From Amycolatopsis sp. A133 (GTDB lineage: Bacteria > Actinomycetota > Actinomycetes > Mycobacteriales > Pseudonocardiaceae), in contig NZ_JAVHJU010000025.1 in the NCBI RefSeq assembly GCF_031082405.1, positions 372,001 through 436,000 of the forward strand: a stretch of 64,000 bases of DNA. Direction: 5' to 3'. Below the pieces are notes generated by a model. It did not search any database. It was not told where the DNA came from and was given only the letters and a program-made list of their open reading frames with translations. Below, piece by piece: positions 49,400 through 58,160 of this stretch (the stretch's first letter is position 1; each line of letters opens with the position of its first letter). Position numbers and translations under genes: made by a program.

Positions 49400-49576
49400 A
49401 TGACAACGCCGACGCTCACCCGCCCCGAACTGACCGCCGCCGACCGCTGTGACCGGTGCGGAGCTGCAGCTCAGGTACGAGCCATCCTCAAGGGTGGCGA
49501 ACTGCTCTTCTGCGGGCACCACGCCCGCGAGCACGAGGCCAAGCTCAAGGAACTGTCCGCCGACATCCAGCGGTAA
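49400..49576 (+). CDS. DUF7455-like small zinc-binding protein
   Basis: The 58-residue protein has CDRCGAAAQVRAI and GGELLFCGHHAREHEAKL, which form a CxxC...CxxH zinc site. This compact family is widespread in actinobacteria and of unknown function. ATG 49400 has GGAGGGAG upstream. A strong terminator follows 11 bases after the stop. Confidence 0.85.
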   Translation: MTTPTLTRPELTAADRCDRCGAAAQVRAILKGGELLFCGHHAREHEAKLKELSADIQR

Positions 49577-49587
49577 CCACAGACGAC

Positions 49588-49625
49588 GAAAGGCGGCCGG
49601 TGCGCACAGGCACCGGCCGCCTTTC
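49588..49625 (+). terminator. terminator of the DUF7455 gene
   Basis: Perfect 16-bp arms GAAAGGCGGCCGGTGC and GCACCGGCCGCCTTTC enclose the loop GCACAG, followed by TGCATCTT. Confidence 0.92.
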
Positions 49626-49705
49626 TGCATCTTGCAGATTGCGTGCCGTAAATCACGTTACGGCCGCGAAAAGCCGTGATTCCGGATACAAAACCGGACA
49701 AGAAA

Positions 49706-50887
49706 TCAGACAGAATCCAGCACGACTTCGAACGCCACCTCGGCGGCACCGAGCAGCCTGCCGTCGACGCCCAGCGCCGAGCTGACGATCCGCGTGCCGC
49801 CGACCGCCCGGCTCACCAGGCTGCGCCGGCGCACCTCGGTGCCGACGTGCCGCAGCACCGCCTCCGGCAGCACCGTCAGCAGGTCGCCGAGGACCACCAG
49901 CTGCGGGCCCAGCAGGTTGACGATGTTGATCAGCCCCAGCGTCAGCCACTCGGCGAATTCCGCGAGCCGCGTCAGCGCCGCCTCCGGGTTCCGGCTCAGC
50001 TCGCGCAGCTCGAACAGGATCGCCCCGCGCGGGGTGTCCTCGGCCAGCCCGAGCGCCCGGCACAGCGCCGCCTCGCCGACCTCGGTCTCCCAGCAGCCGC
50101 TGCTGCCGCAGTAGCAGGGCCGCCCGTCCGGCCGGATCACCATGTGCCCGATCTCGCCGACGTACCCGGAGCCGCCGCGCAGCGCCGAACCTTCGGCGAT
50201 GACGCCGCCGCCGACGCCGACGTCCGCCGAGATGTACACCACGTCGGACGCCCCGCGGGCCGCCCCGCGCAGGTGCTCGGCGACCGCGCCGAACTCGGCG
50301 TCGTTGCCGACCAGGATCGGGATCTGCAGCACCCCGCCGAGCCGGTCGCCGAGCGCGACGTCGGTCCAGCGCAGGTTGGGGGCCTCGTGCACGTACCCGT
50401 CCGCCCGCCGGACGACGCCGGGCACCGACACCCCGGCCGCCACCGGGGTCACGCCGAGGTCGCCGGCCAGGATGGCCGTCGACTCGATGACGTGGGTGAT
50501 GACCTCGCCGGGCTGCCCCATCCGGCCGCGCAGGTTCCAGCTGTTGCGGCCCAGGATCTGCCCGCCGAGCCCGACCAGGGCGATCGCGACGTGCTCGACC
50601 TGCAGGTCGACCGCGAGCACGACCGCCGCGTGGGGCTGGGGCAGGACCAGGAGCGAGGGGCGGCCCGCCCCTCGTCCCGGCCTCGGCACCTTCTCCTCGA
50701 CGACGCCGGCTTCGGCGAGCCCGTCGACGAGGGTTTTGATCGTGCTCCGGTTGAGCCCCAGCTCGGCGGCCAGGGTCGCCCGGGTGCTCGGCCCGCCGAC
50801 GTGCAGCAGGCGGAGCAGGGTCGTGCGGTTGTGCCGGCGCACCTCGTCCGGTCGAGCAACGGGTGTGCTGGTCACGGGCTTTATCAT
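49706..50887 (-). CDS. ROK-family transcriptional regulator of the xyl operon (Rok7B7/XylR-like)
   Basis: The 393-residue repressor has an N-terminal winged HTH (RRHNRTTLLRLLHVGGPSTR, LAAELGLNRSTIKTLVDGL) and a ROK sugar-binding domain. The latter shows ISADVGVGGGVIAEGSALRG, YVGEIGHMVI and the zinc motif CYCGSSGCWE. It ends the xylFGH operon 11 bp after xylH, which makes it autoregulated. The same arrangement, xylFGH beside rok7B7, exists in Streptomyces, where the regulator controls xylose uptake and carbon repression. ATG 50887 or GTG 50875 could be the start. Confidence 0.9.
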   Translation of the reverse strand: MIKPVTSTPVARPDEVRRHNRTTLLRLLHVGGPSTRATLAAELGLNRSTIKTLVDGLAEAGVVEEKVPRPGRGAGRPSLLVLPQPHAAVVLAVDLQVEHVAIALVGLGGQILGRNSWNLRGRMGQPGEVITHVIESTAILAGDLGVTPVAAGVSVPGVVRRADGYVHEAPNLRWTDVALGDRLGGVLQIPILVGNDAEFGAVAEHLRGAARGASDVVYISADVGVGGGVIAEGSALRGGSGYVGEIGHMVIRPDGRPCYCGSSGCWETEVGEAALCRALGLAEDTPRGAILFELRELSRNPEAALTRLAEFAEWLTLGLINIVNLLGPQLVVLGDLLTVLPEAVLRHVGTEVRRRSLVSRAVGGTRIVSSALGVDGRLLGAAEVAFEVVLDSV

Positions 50888-50898
50888 TCCATGCTGGT

Positions 50899-52386
50899 TC
50901 AGCGCGACGACGCAGCCGCGCGGCGCCGGGACAGCGCGTCGACCGTGGCGGCGAGCAGCAGGACCAGGCCGGTGATGATGTTGACCACCGCGGCCGGCTG
51001 CTTGAGCAGGCCGAGGCCGTTGATCACGACGGCGATCACGAGCCCGCCGACCACGGCGTCGGACACCCGGCCCTTGCCGCCGAACAGCGACGTGCCGCCG
51101 ATGACGGCCGAGCCCACCGCGAACAGCAGCGTGTTCAGGCCACCGGACTGCGGGCTGACCGAGCCGACCTTCGACGCGGCGACGATGCCGCCGATGGCCG
51201 CGACCGCCGAGCCGATGACGAACACGCTCGCCCGGATCTTCGGCACGTCGATACCGGCGCGGCGGGCGGCTTCCTTGTTGCCGCCGACCGCGTAGACGTA
51301 CCGGCCGTACCGGGTGCGGTTGAGCACGTAGGTCCCGGCCACGAGCAGCACCAGCATGATCGGGATGACGTACGGGATACCCTCGATCGTGACGACCGCC
51401 TTGTTCGGCGAGCGGTTGATCGTCAGCAGCCACGTGCCCACCGCCGACAGCACGACGAGCACACCGACCTTGACCATCACCAGCGCCGTCGGCTGGACGA
51501 CCAGGCCGCGCTGCAGCCGCTTGAAGTGGCTGGTCAGGGTGATCACCGCGAACCCGCCGGCGGCGATGAGGAAGAAGATCCAGCTGCCCAGGATGTTCAG
51601 GTTGCCGTTGGCGATCTTGTACAGGACGTCCGAGTTGCTGATGCCGATCGTGCCGCCCTCACCGATGAACTGCAGCAGGACGCCCTGCCACACGATGAAC
51701 AGCGCCAGCGTCACGACGAAGGACGGCATGCCGATCTTCGACACGAGGAAGCCGGTGATGCAGCCGATCGCGGTGCCGACGCAGATGGCCAGCAGGATCT
51801 CGAGCCAGGGGTTGGCGGGCACGCCGACCGCGACGATCAGCAGGCCGACCAGCGAAAGCCCGGCGCCGGCCCAGATCCGCTGGTAGGCCGACAGCAGCAT
51901 GGCCACGGCGAGGACGCCGATGAACGTGATGAACACGCCGGTCCCCAGGCTGCCCAGCAAGTTGCCGGCGTGCACGTAGTGCAGTGCCATCACGGACGCG
52001 GCGACACCGGAGGCCACGCCGGCCGCCAGGTCGATCTCGCCGAGCAGCAGCACGAACACGATGCCCATCGCGATGATGATGACGCCCGCACCCTGCGGAA
52101 ACACGTTGGCGATGTTGGCGAGGGTGAAGAAGTTGTCCGACAGCGCGCTGAACAGGATGACCAGCACGAGCAGGCCGAACAGCGACGGCAGCGCGCCGAG
52201 TTCACCGGCCCGCAGGCGGGCGAAGTAGTCGCGGACCGCTTCGCCGGTTGACATCGATGTCGTGTCGATGCCGAAGTCGGAGATCGCCCCGGTGGGGTTC
52301 TGGGTCTGCGCGAGCGCGTCGGCGGGAGTGCCGACCTCGTGCTTGGCAGGAGTTTCAGTCATTTCCGGTTCTTTCTTCCCGCTCAC
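50899..52386 (-). CDS. xylH: sugar ABC transporter permease, xylose type
   Basis: The 495-residue permease has a ~40-residue cytoplasmic N terminus and about 10-12 hydrophobic segments of the BPD_transp_2 (RbsC/XylH) family, with LLGEIDLAAGVASGVAASV and GGTSLFGGKGRVSDAVVGGL, the last being the ATPase-contact loop. At ~490 residues it is XylH-sized rather than RbsC-sized. GTG 52386 overlaps the xylG stop (GTGA); ATG 52362 is an alternative. Confidence 0.92.
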   Translation of the reverse strand: MSGKKEPEMTETPAKHEVGTPADALAQTQNPTGAISDFGIDTTSMSTGEAVRDYFARLRAGELGALPSLFGLLVLVILFSALSDNFFTLANIANVFPQGAGVIIIAMGIVFVLLLGEIDLAAGVASGVAASVMALHYVHAGNLLGSLGTGVFITFIGVLAVAMLLSAYQRIWAGAGLSLVGLLIVAVGVPANPWLEILLAICVGTAIGCITGFLVSKIGMPSFVVTLALFIVWQGVLLQFIGEGGTIGISNSDVLYKIANGNLNILGSWIFFLIAAGGFAVITLTSHFKRLQRGLVVQPTALVMVKVGVLVVLSAVGTWLLTINRSPNKAVVTIEGIPYVIPIMLVLLVAGTYVLNRTRYGRYVYAVGGNKEAARRAGIDVPKIRASVFVIGSAVAAIGGIVAASKVGSVSPQSGGLNTLLFAVGSAVIGGTSLFGGKGRVSDAVVGGLVIAVVINGLGLLKQPAAVVNIITGLVLLLAATVDALSRRRAAASSR

Positions 52387-53156
52387 AGGACCACGGCTTC
52401 GGGCCGGGCCAGGCCGAGGTCACCGGAGCGACCCGCGGTGATCAGCTCCACGACCTGGCCGTGGGAGACGTCCTTCGTGTGCACTTCGGCGACGAGCCGG
52501 CCGAGGTAGAGCACGGCGATGCGGTCGGCGACCTCGAACACGTCGGCCATGTTGTGGCTGATCAGCACGACCCCGAGGCCCTGCTCGGCCAGCCGGCGGA
52601 CCAGGTCGAGCACCTGCCGGGTCTGCGCGACGCCGAGGGCCGCGGTCGGCTCGTCGAGCACGACGACCTTGCTGTTCCACAGCACCGACTTCGCGATGGC
52701 GACGGTCTGCCGCTGGCCACCGGACAGCGAGGAGACCGGTGTGCGGACCGACTTCACGGTCCGGACCGACAGGGAGGCCAGCGTCTCGCGCGCGGCCTTT
52801 TCCATGCTGGCTTCGTCCAGCTTCCACGAACTGCCGCGCTCGCGGCCGAGGAACATGTTCTGGACGATGTCGAGGTTGTCGGCGAGCGCGAGGTCCTGGT
52901 AGACGACCTCGATGCCGAGCTCGGCGGCGTCCTTCGGGCCGCGGATGTGGGCGTCCTGCCCGTTGAACCGCACGGCCCCCGAGTCGTACGGGTGAATGCC
53001 GGCGATGCACTTGACGAGCGTCGACTTGCCGGCGCCGTTGTCGCCGACCAGCGCGGTCACTTCGCCCGCACGCACGTCGAAGTCCACGTCGTGGAGGACG
53101 TGGACGGGGCCGAAACTCTTGTTCAGGCCCTTGATCTCGAGGATGGGCTCACTCAT
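52383..53156 (-). CDS. xylG: sugar ABC transporter ATP-binding protein, single-domain
   Basis: The 257-residue ATPase has Walker A GDNGAGKST at 38-46, the Q-loop in VVYQDLAL, the signature LSGGQRQTV, Walker B VVVLDEPTAAL and the switch His in LISHN. Enterobacterial XylG has two ATPase domains; this one has one and would dimerise, as in the actinobacterial xylFGH systems. ATG 53156 is preferred because AGGAG lies 10 bases upstream, while ATG 53165 is only 2 bases from it. Confidence 0.93.
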   Translation of the reverse strand: MSEPILEIKGLNKSFGPVHVLHDVDFDVRAGEVTALVGDNGAGKSTLVKCIAGIHPYDSGAVRFNGQDAHIRGPKDAAELGIEVVYQDLALADNLDIVQNMFLGRERGSSWKLDEASMEKAARETLASLSVRTVKSVRTPVSSLSGGQRQTVAIAKSVLWNSKVVVLDEPTAALGVAQTRQVLDLVRRLAEQGLGVVLISHNMADVFEVADRIAVLYLGRLVAEVHTKDVSHGQVVELITAGRSGDLGLARPEAVVL

Positions 53157-53181
53157 GGCTGACATTTCTCCTGGGTGGGGA

Positions 53182-53222
53182 CCGGGCCGGGACGCGCCGT
53201 CGGGGTGCGCGTCCCGGCCCGG
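53182..53222 (-). terminator. intra-operonic stem-loop between xylF and xylG
   Basis: Perfect 16-bp arms CCGGGCCGGGACGCGC and GCGCGTCCCGGCCCGG enclose a 9-base loop. It lies in the 90-bp gap between xylF and xylG and lacks a T-tract on the minus strand. It probably stabilises the xylF message or partly stops transcription. Confidence 0.8.
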
Positions 53223-53246
53223 CTGTTCATGGGGTGGTGCGGGGGC

Positions 53247-54386
53247 TCAGGAGATGCCGAGCGAGGTGCACTTGGCGGCGAGGTCGCCACCGCAGATCTC
53301 GGCCGCCTTCACGTAGCCCTGGGTCACGACGGTCTTGATGTCCTTCGCCAGGATCGTCGTCGGCGTGAGCAGCACCGACTTGATGTCGCGGTTGTTCTTC
53401 GGGTCGTGCAGCTTGCCGGTCGCGATGGCGTCGGCCGCGGCCTTGTCACCCTTGGCCAGCGCGGCCGCCAGCTTGGCGCTCGCCTCGGCCTCTTCCTTGA
53501 TCGGCTTGAAGACGGTCATGTACTGCTCGCCGCGCATGACCGCCATCAGGCCGTCGGCGGTGGCGTCCTGGCCGGTGACCGGGATCTTGCCGTTCAGGCC
53601 GTTCTTCTTGAGGATGGTGATGACCGCGCCAGCCAGGCCGTCGTTCGCCGCGACGACGCCGTCGACCTTGCCGCCGTTGGCCTGGAAGATCTGCTCGAAC
53701 GTCGTGCCGCCGAGCTGGTTGTCCCAGTCGTTGATCGGCTGCTTCTGGATCCGCTTCAGCGTGCCCGCCGTGACCAGCGGCTCGAGCACGGAGTCCTGGC
53801 CCTTGGTGAACAGGGTCGCGTTGTTGTCGGTCGGGGCGCCCTCGATCTGGACGAAGCCGGCACCCTGCTTGTCCTTCAGCGCGTCCGCCATGGCCTGGCC
53901 CTGAAGCTGGCCGACCTTCTCGTTGTCGAACGAGACGTAGTACTCGGCGCTGCCGCCGAGGCTCGGGCGGTCGTAGTTGATGACCGGGATGCCCGCGGTC
54001 TTCGCCTTGGCCTCGACCGCGGCACCGACGGCCGGGTCGGACGGGGCGATGATCAGGACCTTGACGCCGGAGCTGATGAAGCCGTCGGCCAGCGTGGAGA
54101 ACTTCTGGGCATCGCCCTGGGCGTTCTGGACGTCGGCGTCGAAGCCCTGGGCCGCGAGCGCGGCCTGCAGCATCGGCTTGTCGAAGGCTTCCCAGCGGGC
54201 GGAGCTGGCGGTCTCCGGCAGGATGACGCCGACCTTGCCGCTGGCGCCGCCACCGGCGGCCGGGGCGGACGAGGAAGCGGAGTTGCTCCCCGTGCCCCCG
54301 CTGTTCGAACTGTTGGTACCACAGGCGGTCAGCGCCAGGCCGGCGCTCACCGTCGCGGCGAGGAGGGTAAGGGTTCTGCTGCGCAT
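53247..54386 (-). CDS. xylF: sugar ABC transporter substrate-binding lipoprotein, xylose type
   Basis: The 379-residue lipoprotein has a signal peptide with lipobox LTAC (Cys22), a Ser/Gly-rich linker to about residue 50, and a periplasmic-binding-type 4 fold beginning [19 protein letters not shown], with NYDRPSLGGSAEYYVSFDN and GQDATADGLMAVMRGEQYMT typical of XylF. It is the first gene of the operon. ATG 54386 has GGAAGGA upstream. Ligand assignment to xylose rests on family likeness and on the linked ROK regulator. Confidence 0.92.
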   Translation of the reverse strand: MRSRTLTLLAATVSAGLALTACGTNSSNSGGTGSNSASSSAPAAGGGASGKVGVILPETASSARWEAFDKPMLQAALAAQGFDADVQNAQGDAQKFSTLADGFISSGVKVLIIAPSDPAVGAAVEAKAKTAGIPVINYDRPSLGGSAEYYVSFDNEKVGQLQGQAMADALKDKQGAGFVQIEGAPTDNNATLFTKGQDSVLEPLVTAGTLKRIQKQPINDWDNQLGGTTFEQIFQANGGKVDGVVAANDGLAGAVITILKKNGLNGKIPVTGQDATADGLMAVMRGEQYMTVFKPIKEEAEASAKLAAALAKGDKAAADAIATGKLHDPKNNRDIKSVLLTPTTILAKDIKTVVTQGYVKAAEICGGDLAAKCTSLGIS

Positions 54387-54486
54387 CCTCGTTCCTTCCG
54401 GATCCAAGCATTGGTGACGAGCGGCCGTCGGCGTGTGCCTCGGGCCAGCGCGGCGGCGATCCGGGGAGGCCCGGCGCACCGTCGCG

Positions 54487-54560
54487 CATATGTTGTGGGC
54501 GACAACATATGCCGCTGAGCGGCTGCGGGGAAGATAGCTGGATCGATTAAATGACACCAA
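54487..54560 (-). promoter_or_regulatory. xylF promoter with palindromic operator
   Basis: On the minus strand a -35-like TTGGTG (54560-54555), an 18-bp spacer and a -10-like TATCTT (54536-54531) are followed, about 13 bases past the likely start point, by a perfect inverted repeat. Its arms are CATATGTTGT (54487-54496) and ACAACATATG (54502-54511) with a 5-base centre. The position suits repression by roadblock, and the downstream ROK repressor is the natural ligand. Confidence 0.7.
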
Positions 54561-54949
54561 TTGGACACGGTTCGGCAACACGGGCTGAACCTCGCCCGGA
54601 AAGAGTAGATCCGCTGACGATGTGATCGCCAGCACTCACGGTCTGTTACATCCAGGTTTCATGAGGCCGTGACACTACTCCGGTCGTGTGCACCCAGCGC
54701 AACCCGTGGCGAACCCACGGCCCGGTCCCGCGATTGGTCGCCGGCTGGCGAAGTCCGGCGGCCGACGTGCCCGGAAGGCCCTTCGGCGGGGGTCGGAGGG
54801 GCAGCCGGCGGGCTACATGTCCGGCACGGACCGTCACGAGGATGTGGAACGTCGGGGTCGGCCCGGCGGAAACGGACAGTGATGGCCGAGTTCAGCCTGC
54901 TGGGCGACACCGAGGCGCCTCGGACCGGGCTGCGCGGAGACCGCCCGGC
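54561..54949. other. 389-bp region between xylF promoter and helicase 3' end
   Basis: Nothing convincing is encoded. A plus-strand frame starting at ATG 54882 reads into the helicase antisense strand and has no supporting features. No hairpin terminator for the helicase was seen. Confidence 0.5.
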
Positions 54950-56683
54950 CTACCAGGACCGCAGGGTGACGATCCGCTCTTCGAGCTGTTCGACGGTCGC
55001 CATCGCGGTCGGCGGCCCGCCGCAGACCCGCCGCAGCTCGTTGTGGATCGCGCCGTGCGGCTTCTTGGTCCGGTGGTGGTACATCCCCACCAGCGCGTTC
55101 AGCTCCTTGCGCAGCGCACCGAGGCGCTCACTCACCGACGCCGGGCGCGCCGGCGGGGGCGCTGCCTCTTTCGCGGGCTTGCGGCGCTTCTCGTCCGCGA
55201 CCTGCTCTTCCTGCCGCTTCCGCAGCAGCGCGCGGACCTGGTCGGGCTCCAGGAGCCCCGGCAGGCCCAGGTACTCCTGCTCCTCGTCGGACCCCGAGAA
55301 CACCGCCGTGCCGAAGGAGTTGCCGTCGTAGATGACCTGGTCGAGCTCGGCCGAGGCGCCCAGCGACGTGAACGCCTTCTCCTCCTCGCCCGGCTCGTCC
55401 TCGGTGCGGTTGGCCTGGGCGAGGAGCTCGTCCTCCCAGCCTTCCTTCTCCCGGTGCGGCTTGCCGAGCACGTGGTCGCGCTGCGCCTCCAGCTCGCTGG
55501 CCAGCTCCAGCAGCACCGGCACCGACGGCAGGAACACGCTCGCCGTCTCGCCCTTCTTGCGCGCCCGCACGTAGCGGCCGATCGCCTGGGCGAAGAACAG
55601 CGGGGTCGACGCGCTCGTCGCGTACACGCCCACCGCCAGGCGCGGGACGTCGACGCCCTCCGAGACCATCCGGACCGCGACGATCCAGCGCTCGTTCGTC
55701 TCGGAGAACTCCTTGATCCGGCCCGAGGCCTTCGGGTCGTCCGAGAGCACCAGCGTCGGCATCTCGCCCGAGAGGCGTTCCAGGATCTTCGCGTACGCCC
55801 GGGCCGTCTCCTGGTCGGTGGCGATGACCAGGCCGCCCGCGTCCGGCACGCTCTGGCGGACCTGCGACAGCCGCGTGTCGGCGGCCTGCAGCACCGCCGG
55901 GATCCACTCGCCCGCCGGGTCGAGCGCCGTGCGCCACGCCCGGGCGTTCTGCTCCGCGGTCAGCGGCTCGCCGAGGCGCGCGGTGAACTCCTCGCCCGCG
56001 CTCGTGCGCCAGGAGGCCTCGCCCGAATAGGCGAGGAAGACGACCGGCCGGACCACGCCGTCGGCCAGCGCGTCCGCGTAGCCGTACGAGTGGTCGGCCT
56101 TGCTGCGCTGGAAGCCGCCGGCGTCCGGCTCGTAGGTCACGAACGGGATGGCCGAGTCGTCGGACCGGAACGGCGTCCCGGTCAGCGACAGGCGCCGCAC
56201 GGCCGGGGTGAAGGCCTCGCGGATCGCGTCACCCCAGGACTTCGCGTCGCCGCCGTGGTGGATCTCGTCGAGGATCACCAGCGTCTTGCGGTTCTCGGTG
56301 CGGACCCGGTGCAACGTCGGGTGCGCCGCGACCTGCGCGTACGTCAGGGCGACGCCGTTGTAGTCCGAAGACGTGACGCCGGTGGTGTTGCGGAAGTTCG
56401 AGTCGATCTGGATCCCGGCCGCCGCCGCCGACGCAGCCCACTGGTGCTTGAGGTGCTCGGTCGGGGTGACGATGGTGACCGCCTCGATCGTGCGGTCGGA
56501 CAGCAGCTCCGCGGCGATCCGCAGGCCGAACACCGTCTTGCCGGCCCCCGGCGTCGCCACCGCGAGGAAGTCCTTCGGCTTCGTCGTCAGGTACTTCGTG
56601 AGCGCCCGGCGCTGCCACGCCCGCAGCGGGCGCGCGGTCGAGTCCTTCTCCGCGGGAGGTGCCCCGAGCTGCGTCCCCGTCAT
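54950..56683 (-). CDS. superfamily 2 DEAD/DEAH-box helicase
   Basis: The 577-residue helicase has Walker A TPGAGKT at 44-50, DEIHHGG (motif II), SLTGTPFRSDD (motif III) in RecA domain 1, and MVSEGVDVPRLAVGVYAT with QAIGRYVRAR (motifs V and VI) in domain 2. The last ~200 residues are charged and probably helical. It resembles the type III restriction/XPB-like helicases, but no nuclease or methylase is nearby, so a stand-alone repair or RNA role is likelier. ATG 56683 has GGGGAGGA upstream. Confidence 0.9.
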   Translation of the reverse strand: MTGTQLGAPPAEKDSTARPLRAWQRRALTKYLTTKPKDFLAVATPGAGKTVFGLRIAAELLSDRTIEAVTIVTPTEHLKHQWAASAAAAGIQIDSNFRNTTGVTSSDYNGVALTYAQVAAHPTLHRVRTENRKTLVILDEIHHGGDAKSWGDAIREAFTPAVRRLSLTGTPFRSDDSAIPFVTYEPDAGGFQRSKADHSYGYADALADGVVRPVVFLAYSGEASWRTSAGEEFTARLGEPLTAEQNARAWRTALDPAGEWIPAVLQAADTRLSQVRQSVPDAGGLVIATDQETARAYAKILERLSGEMPTLVLSDDPKASGRIKEFSETNERWIVAVRMVSEGVDVPRLAVGVYATSASTPLFFAQAIGRYVRARKKGETASVFLPSVPVLLELASELEAQRDHVLGKPHREKEGWEDELLAQANRTEDEPGEEEKAFTSLGASAELDQVIYDGNSFGTAVFSGSDEEQEYLGLPGLLEPDQVRALLRKRQEEQVADEKRRKPAKEAAPPPARPASVSERLGALRKELNALVGMYHHRTKKPHGAIHNELRRVCGGPPTAMATVEQLEERIVTLRSW

Positions 56684-56909
56684 CGCCGGTCCTCCCCCTC
56701 ACTCATGCCTTTGACGTGCGAAAACCCTCACTGTGGTACCGGCTGCTGCTGCATTGAGCTGCCGGCGACTTGCGGTGAGGGCACTGGAGCGAGTCTACCG
56801 GCCGGGTCCGACAGTTCCCCGCACCGGCACGGGTGATGTCCCCCGACACGCCCGGCCGCAGGGGGTTTGACGAGCCAAATCAGCACGGATGGACCATGCT
56901 GGACACGTC

Positions 56910-58073
56910 ATGGGTGAGGTGCAGCCGTCCGCAGCGACGAAGGTGGCCCGCAAGGGGCCGTGGCGCCTGCTCACGCGCACGCTCGGCAAGGCGTGGGGCG
57001 GCAACATCTTCTCCGAGGCCGCCGAAGCGGCGTTCTGGCAGACGCTGTCGCTGCCGCCGCTGCTGCTCGGCCTGCTGGGCTCGCTGGGTTTCGTCGGCGA
57101 GTGGTTCGGCAGCGGCGTCGTCACGGCCGTGCACGACCGCATCATCGGCTTCTGCCGGACGGTGTTCAGCTCGAACGCCGTCCAGGACATCATCGAACCG
57201 ACCGTGAACAGCATCCTCACCGTCGGCAAGGGCGAGATCGTCTCGATCGGCTTCCTCATCTCGCTGTGGGCGGGTTCGTCGGCGATGTCGTCGTTCGTGG
57301 ACGCGATCACCGTCGCGCACGACCAGTACGGCGTCCGCAACGACGTCTGGCAGCGGATCTTCGCGCTCCTGCTGTACCTGTGCGGCCTGGTCATCCTGGT
57401 GGTCGGGCTGCCGCTGCTGGCGATCGGCCCGGACCTGCTGCCGGAGTTCTTCCCGGCCGAGTGGCGCCCGACCGTGACGTCGTGGGTGAGCGCGCTGTAC
57501 TTCCCCGCGCTCGGCGCGATGATCACCCTCGCGCTGACCACGCTGTACAAGCTCGCGCTGCCGCGGAAGCTGCCGTGGCACCGCGGGCTGCCCGGCGCGG
57601 TGCTCGCCATGGTCGTGTTCCTGCTGTCCTCGGTCGGCCTGCGCGTCTACCTGAACTGGATCACCAAGACCGGCTACACCTACGGCGCGCTGGCCGCGCC
57701 GATCGCGTTCCTGCTGCTGATGTTCTTCATCGGGCTGGCCGTGGTCGGCGGCGCGTACTTCAACAGCGCGATCCAGGAGCTGTGGCCGGCGAAGGCGACC
57801 CGGCGGCAGCGGCGCAAGTGGCGGCGGCTGGAGATGGAACGCGCCGCGGAGCGGCTGCGCTCGGAAGAAGGCCGCAAGCTGTGGGACCGCTCGACCACGC
57901 CGCTGCGGCGCCCGCGCGCCGACGACGTCTCCCCCAACGGTGACGAGCCGTCCGGGCCTTCCGAGCCGTCCGAAGAGGACACCTCGTCACCGAGCGCGCC
58001 GGAACCGGCACCCAGCGCAGCTCAGGGGCGAAGGTCCACCGAAGGGACGACCCGGAATCCACCCCCAGGCTGA
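56910..58073 (+). CDS. YihY/BrkB-family inner membrane protein
   Basis: The 387-residue protein has six hydrophobic segments in residues ~35-290 with FWQTLSLPPLLLGLLGSLGF, SLWAGSSAMSSFVDAI and YGALAAPIAFLLLMFFIGLA, as in YihY/BrkB, then a basic region and a ~70-residue Ser/Pro/Glu tail. It corresponds to Rv2707. Function is unknown. ATG 56910 is a choice; ATG 56889 in the same frame adds 7 residues and neither has a good ribosome site. Confidence 0.88.
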   Translation: MGEVQPSAATKVARKGPWRLLTRTLGKAWGGNIFSEAAEAAFWQTLSLPPLLLGLLGSLGFVGEWFGSGVVTAVHDRIIGFCRTVFSSNAVQDIIEPTVNSILTVGKGEIVSIGFLISLWAGSSAMSSFVDAITVAHDQYGVRNDVWQRIFALLLYLCGLVILVVGLPLLAIGPDLLPEFFPAEWRPTVTSWVSALYFPALGAMITLALTTLYKLALPRKLPWHRGLPGAVLAMVVFLLSSVGLRVYLNWITKTGYTYGALAAPIAFLLLMFFIGLAVVGGAYFNSAIQELWPAKATRRQRRKWRRLEMERAAERLRSEEGRKLWDRSTTPLRRPRADDVSPNGDEPSGPSEPSEEDTSSPSAPEPAPSAAQGRRSTEGTTRNPPPG

Positions 58074-58160
58074 GTCGCTCCTCAGCAACGCCGTGAAAGG
58101 CTCTGCCGGTCACCGACGCGGCACCGGTCGCCGCGTTGTTTCCGAGGGGGTTTCCACACC

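Noticed and set aside
49227-49403. 58-codon GTG-started ORF ending in ATGA on the DUF7455 start
   Set aside because: The overlap is suggestive, but there is no clear ribosome site, no recognised family, and the DUF7455 gene has its own strong site. A conservation check would decide it.
54882-55331. Plus-strand ORF from ATG 54882
   Set aside because: After about 20 codons it is the antisense of the helicase gene; no supporting features.
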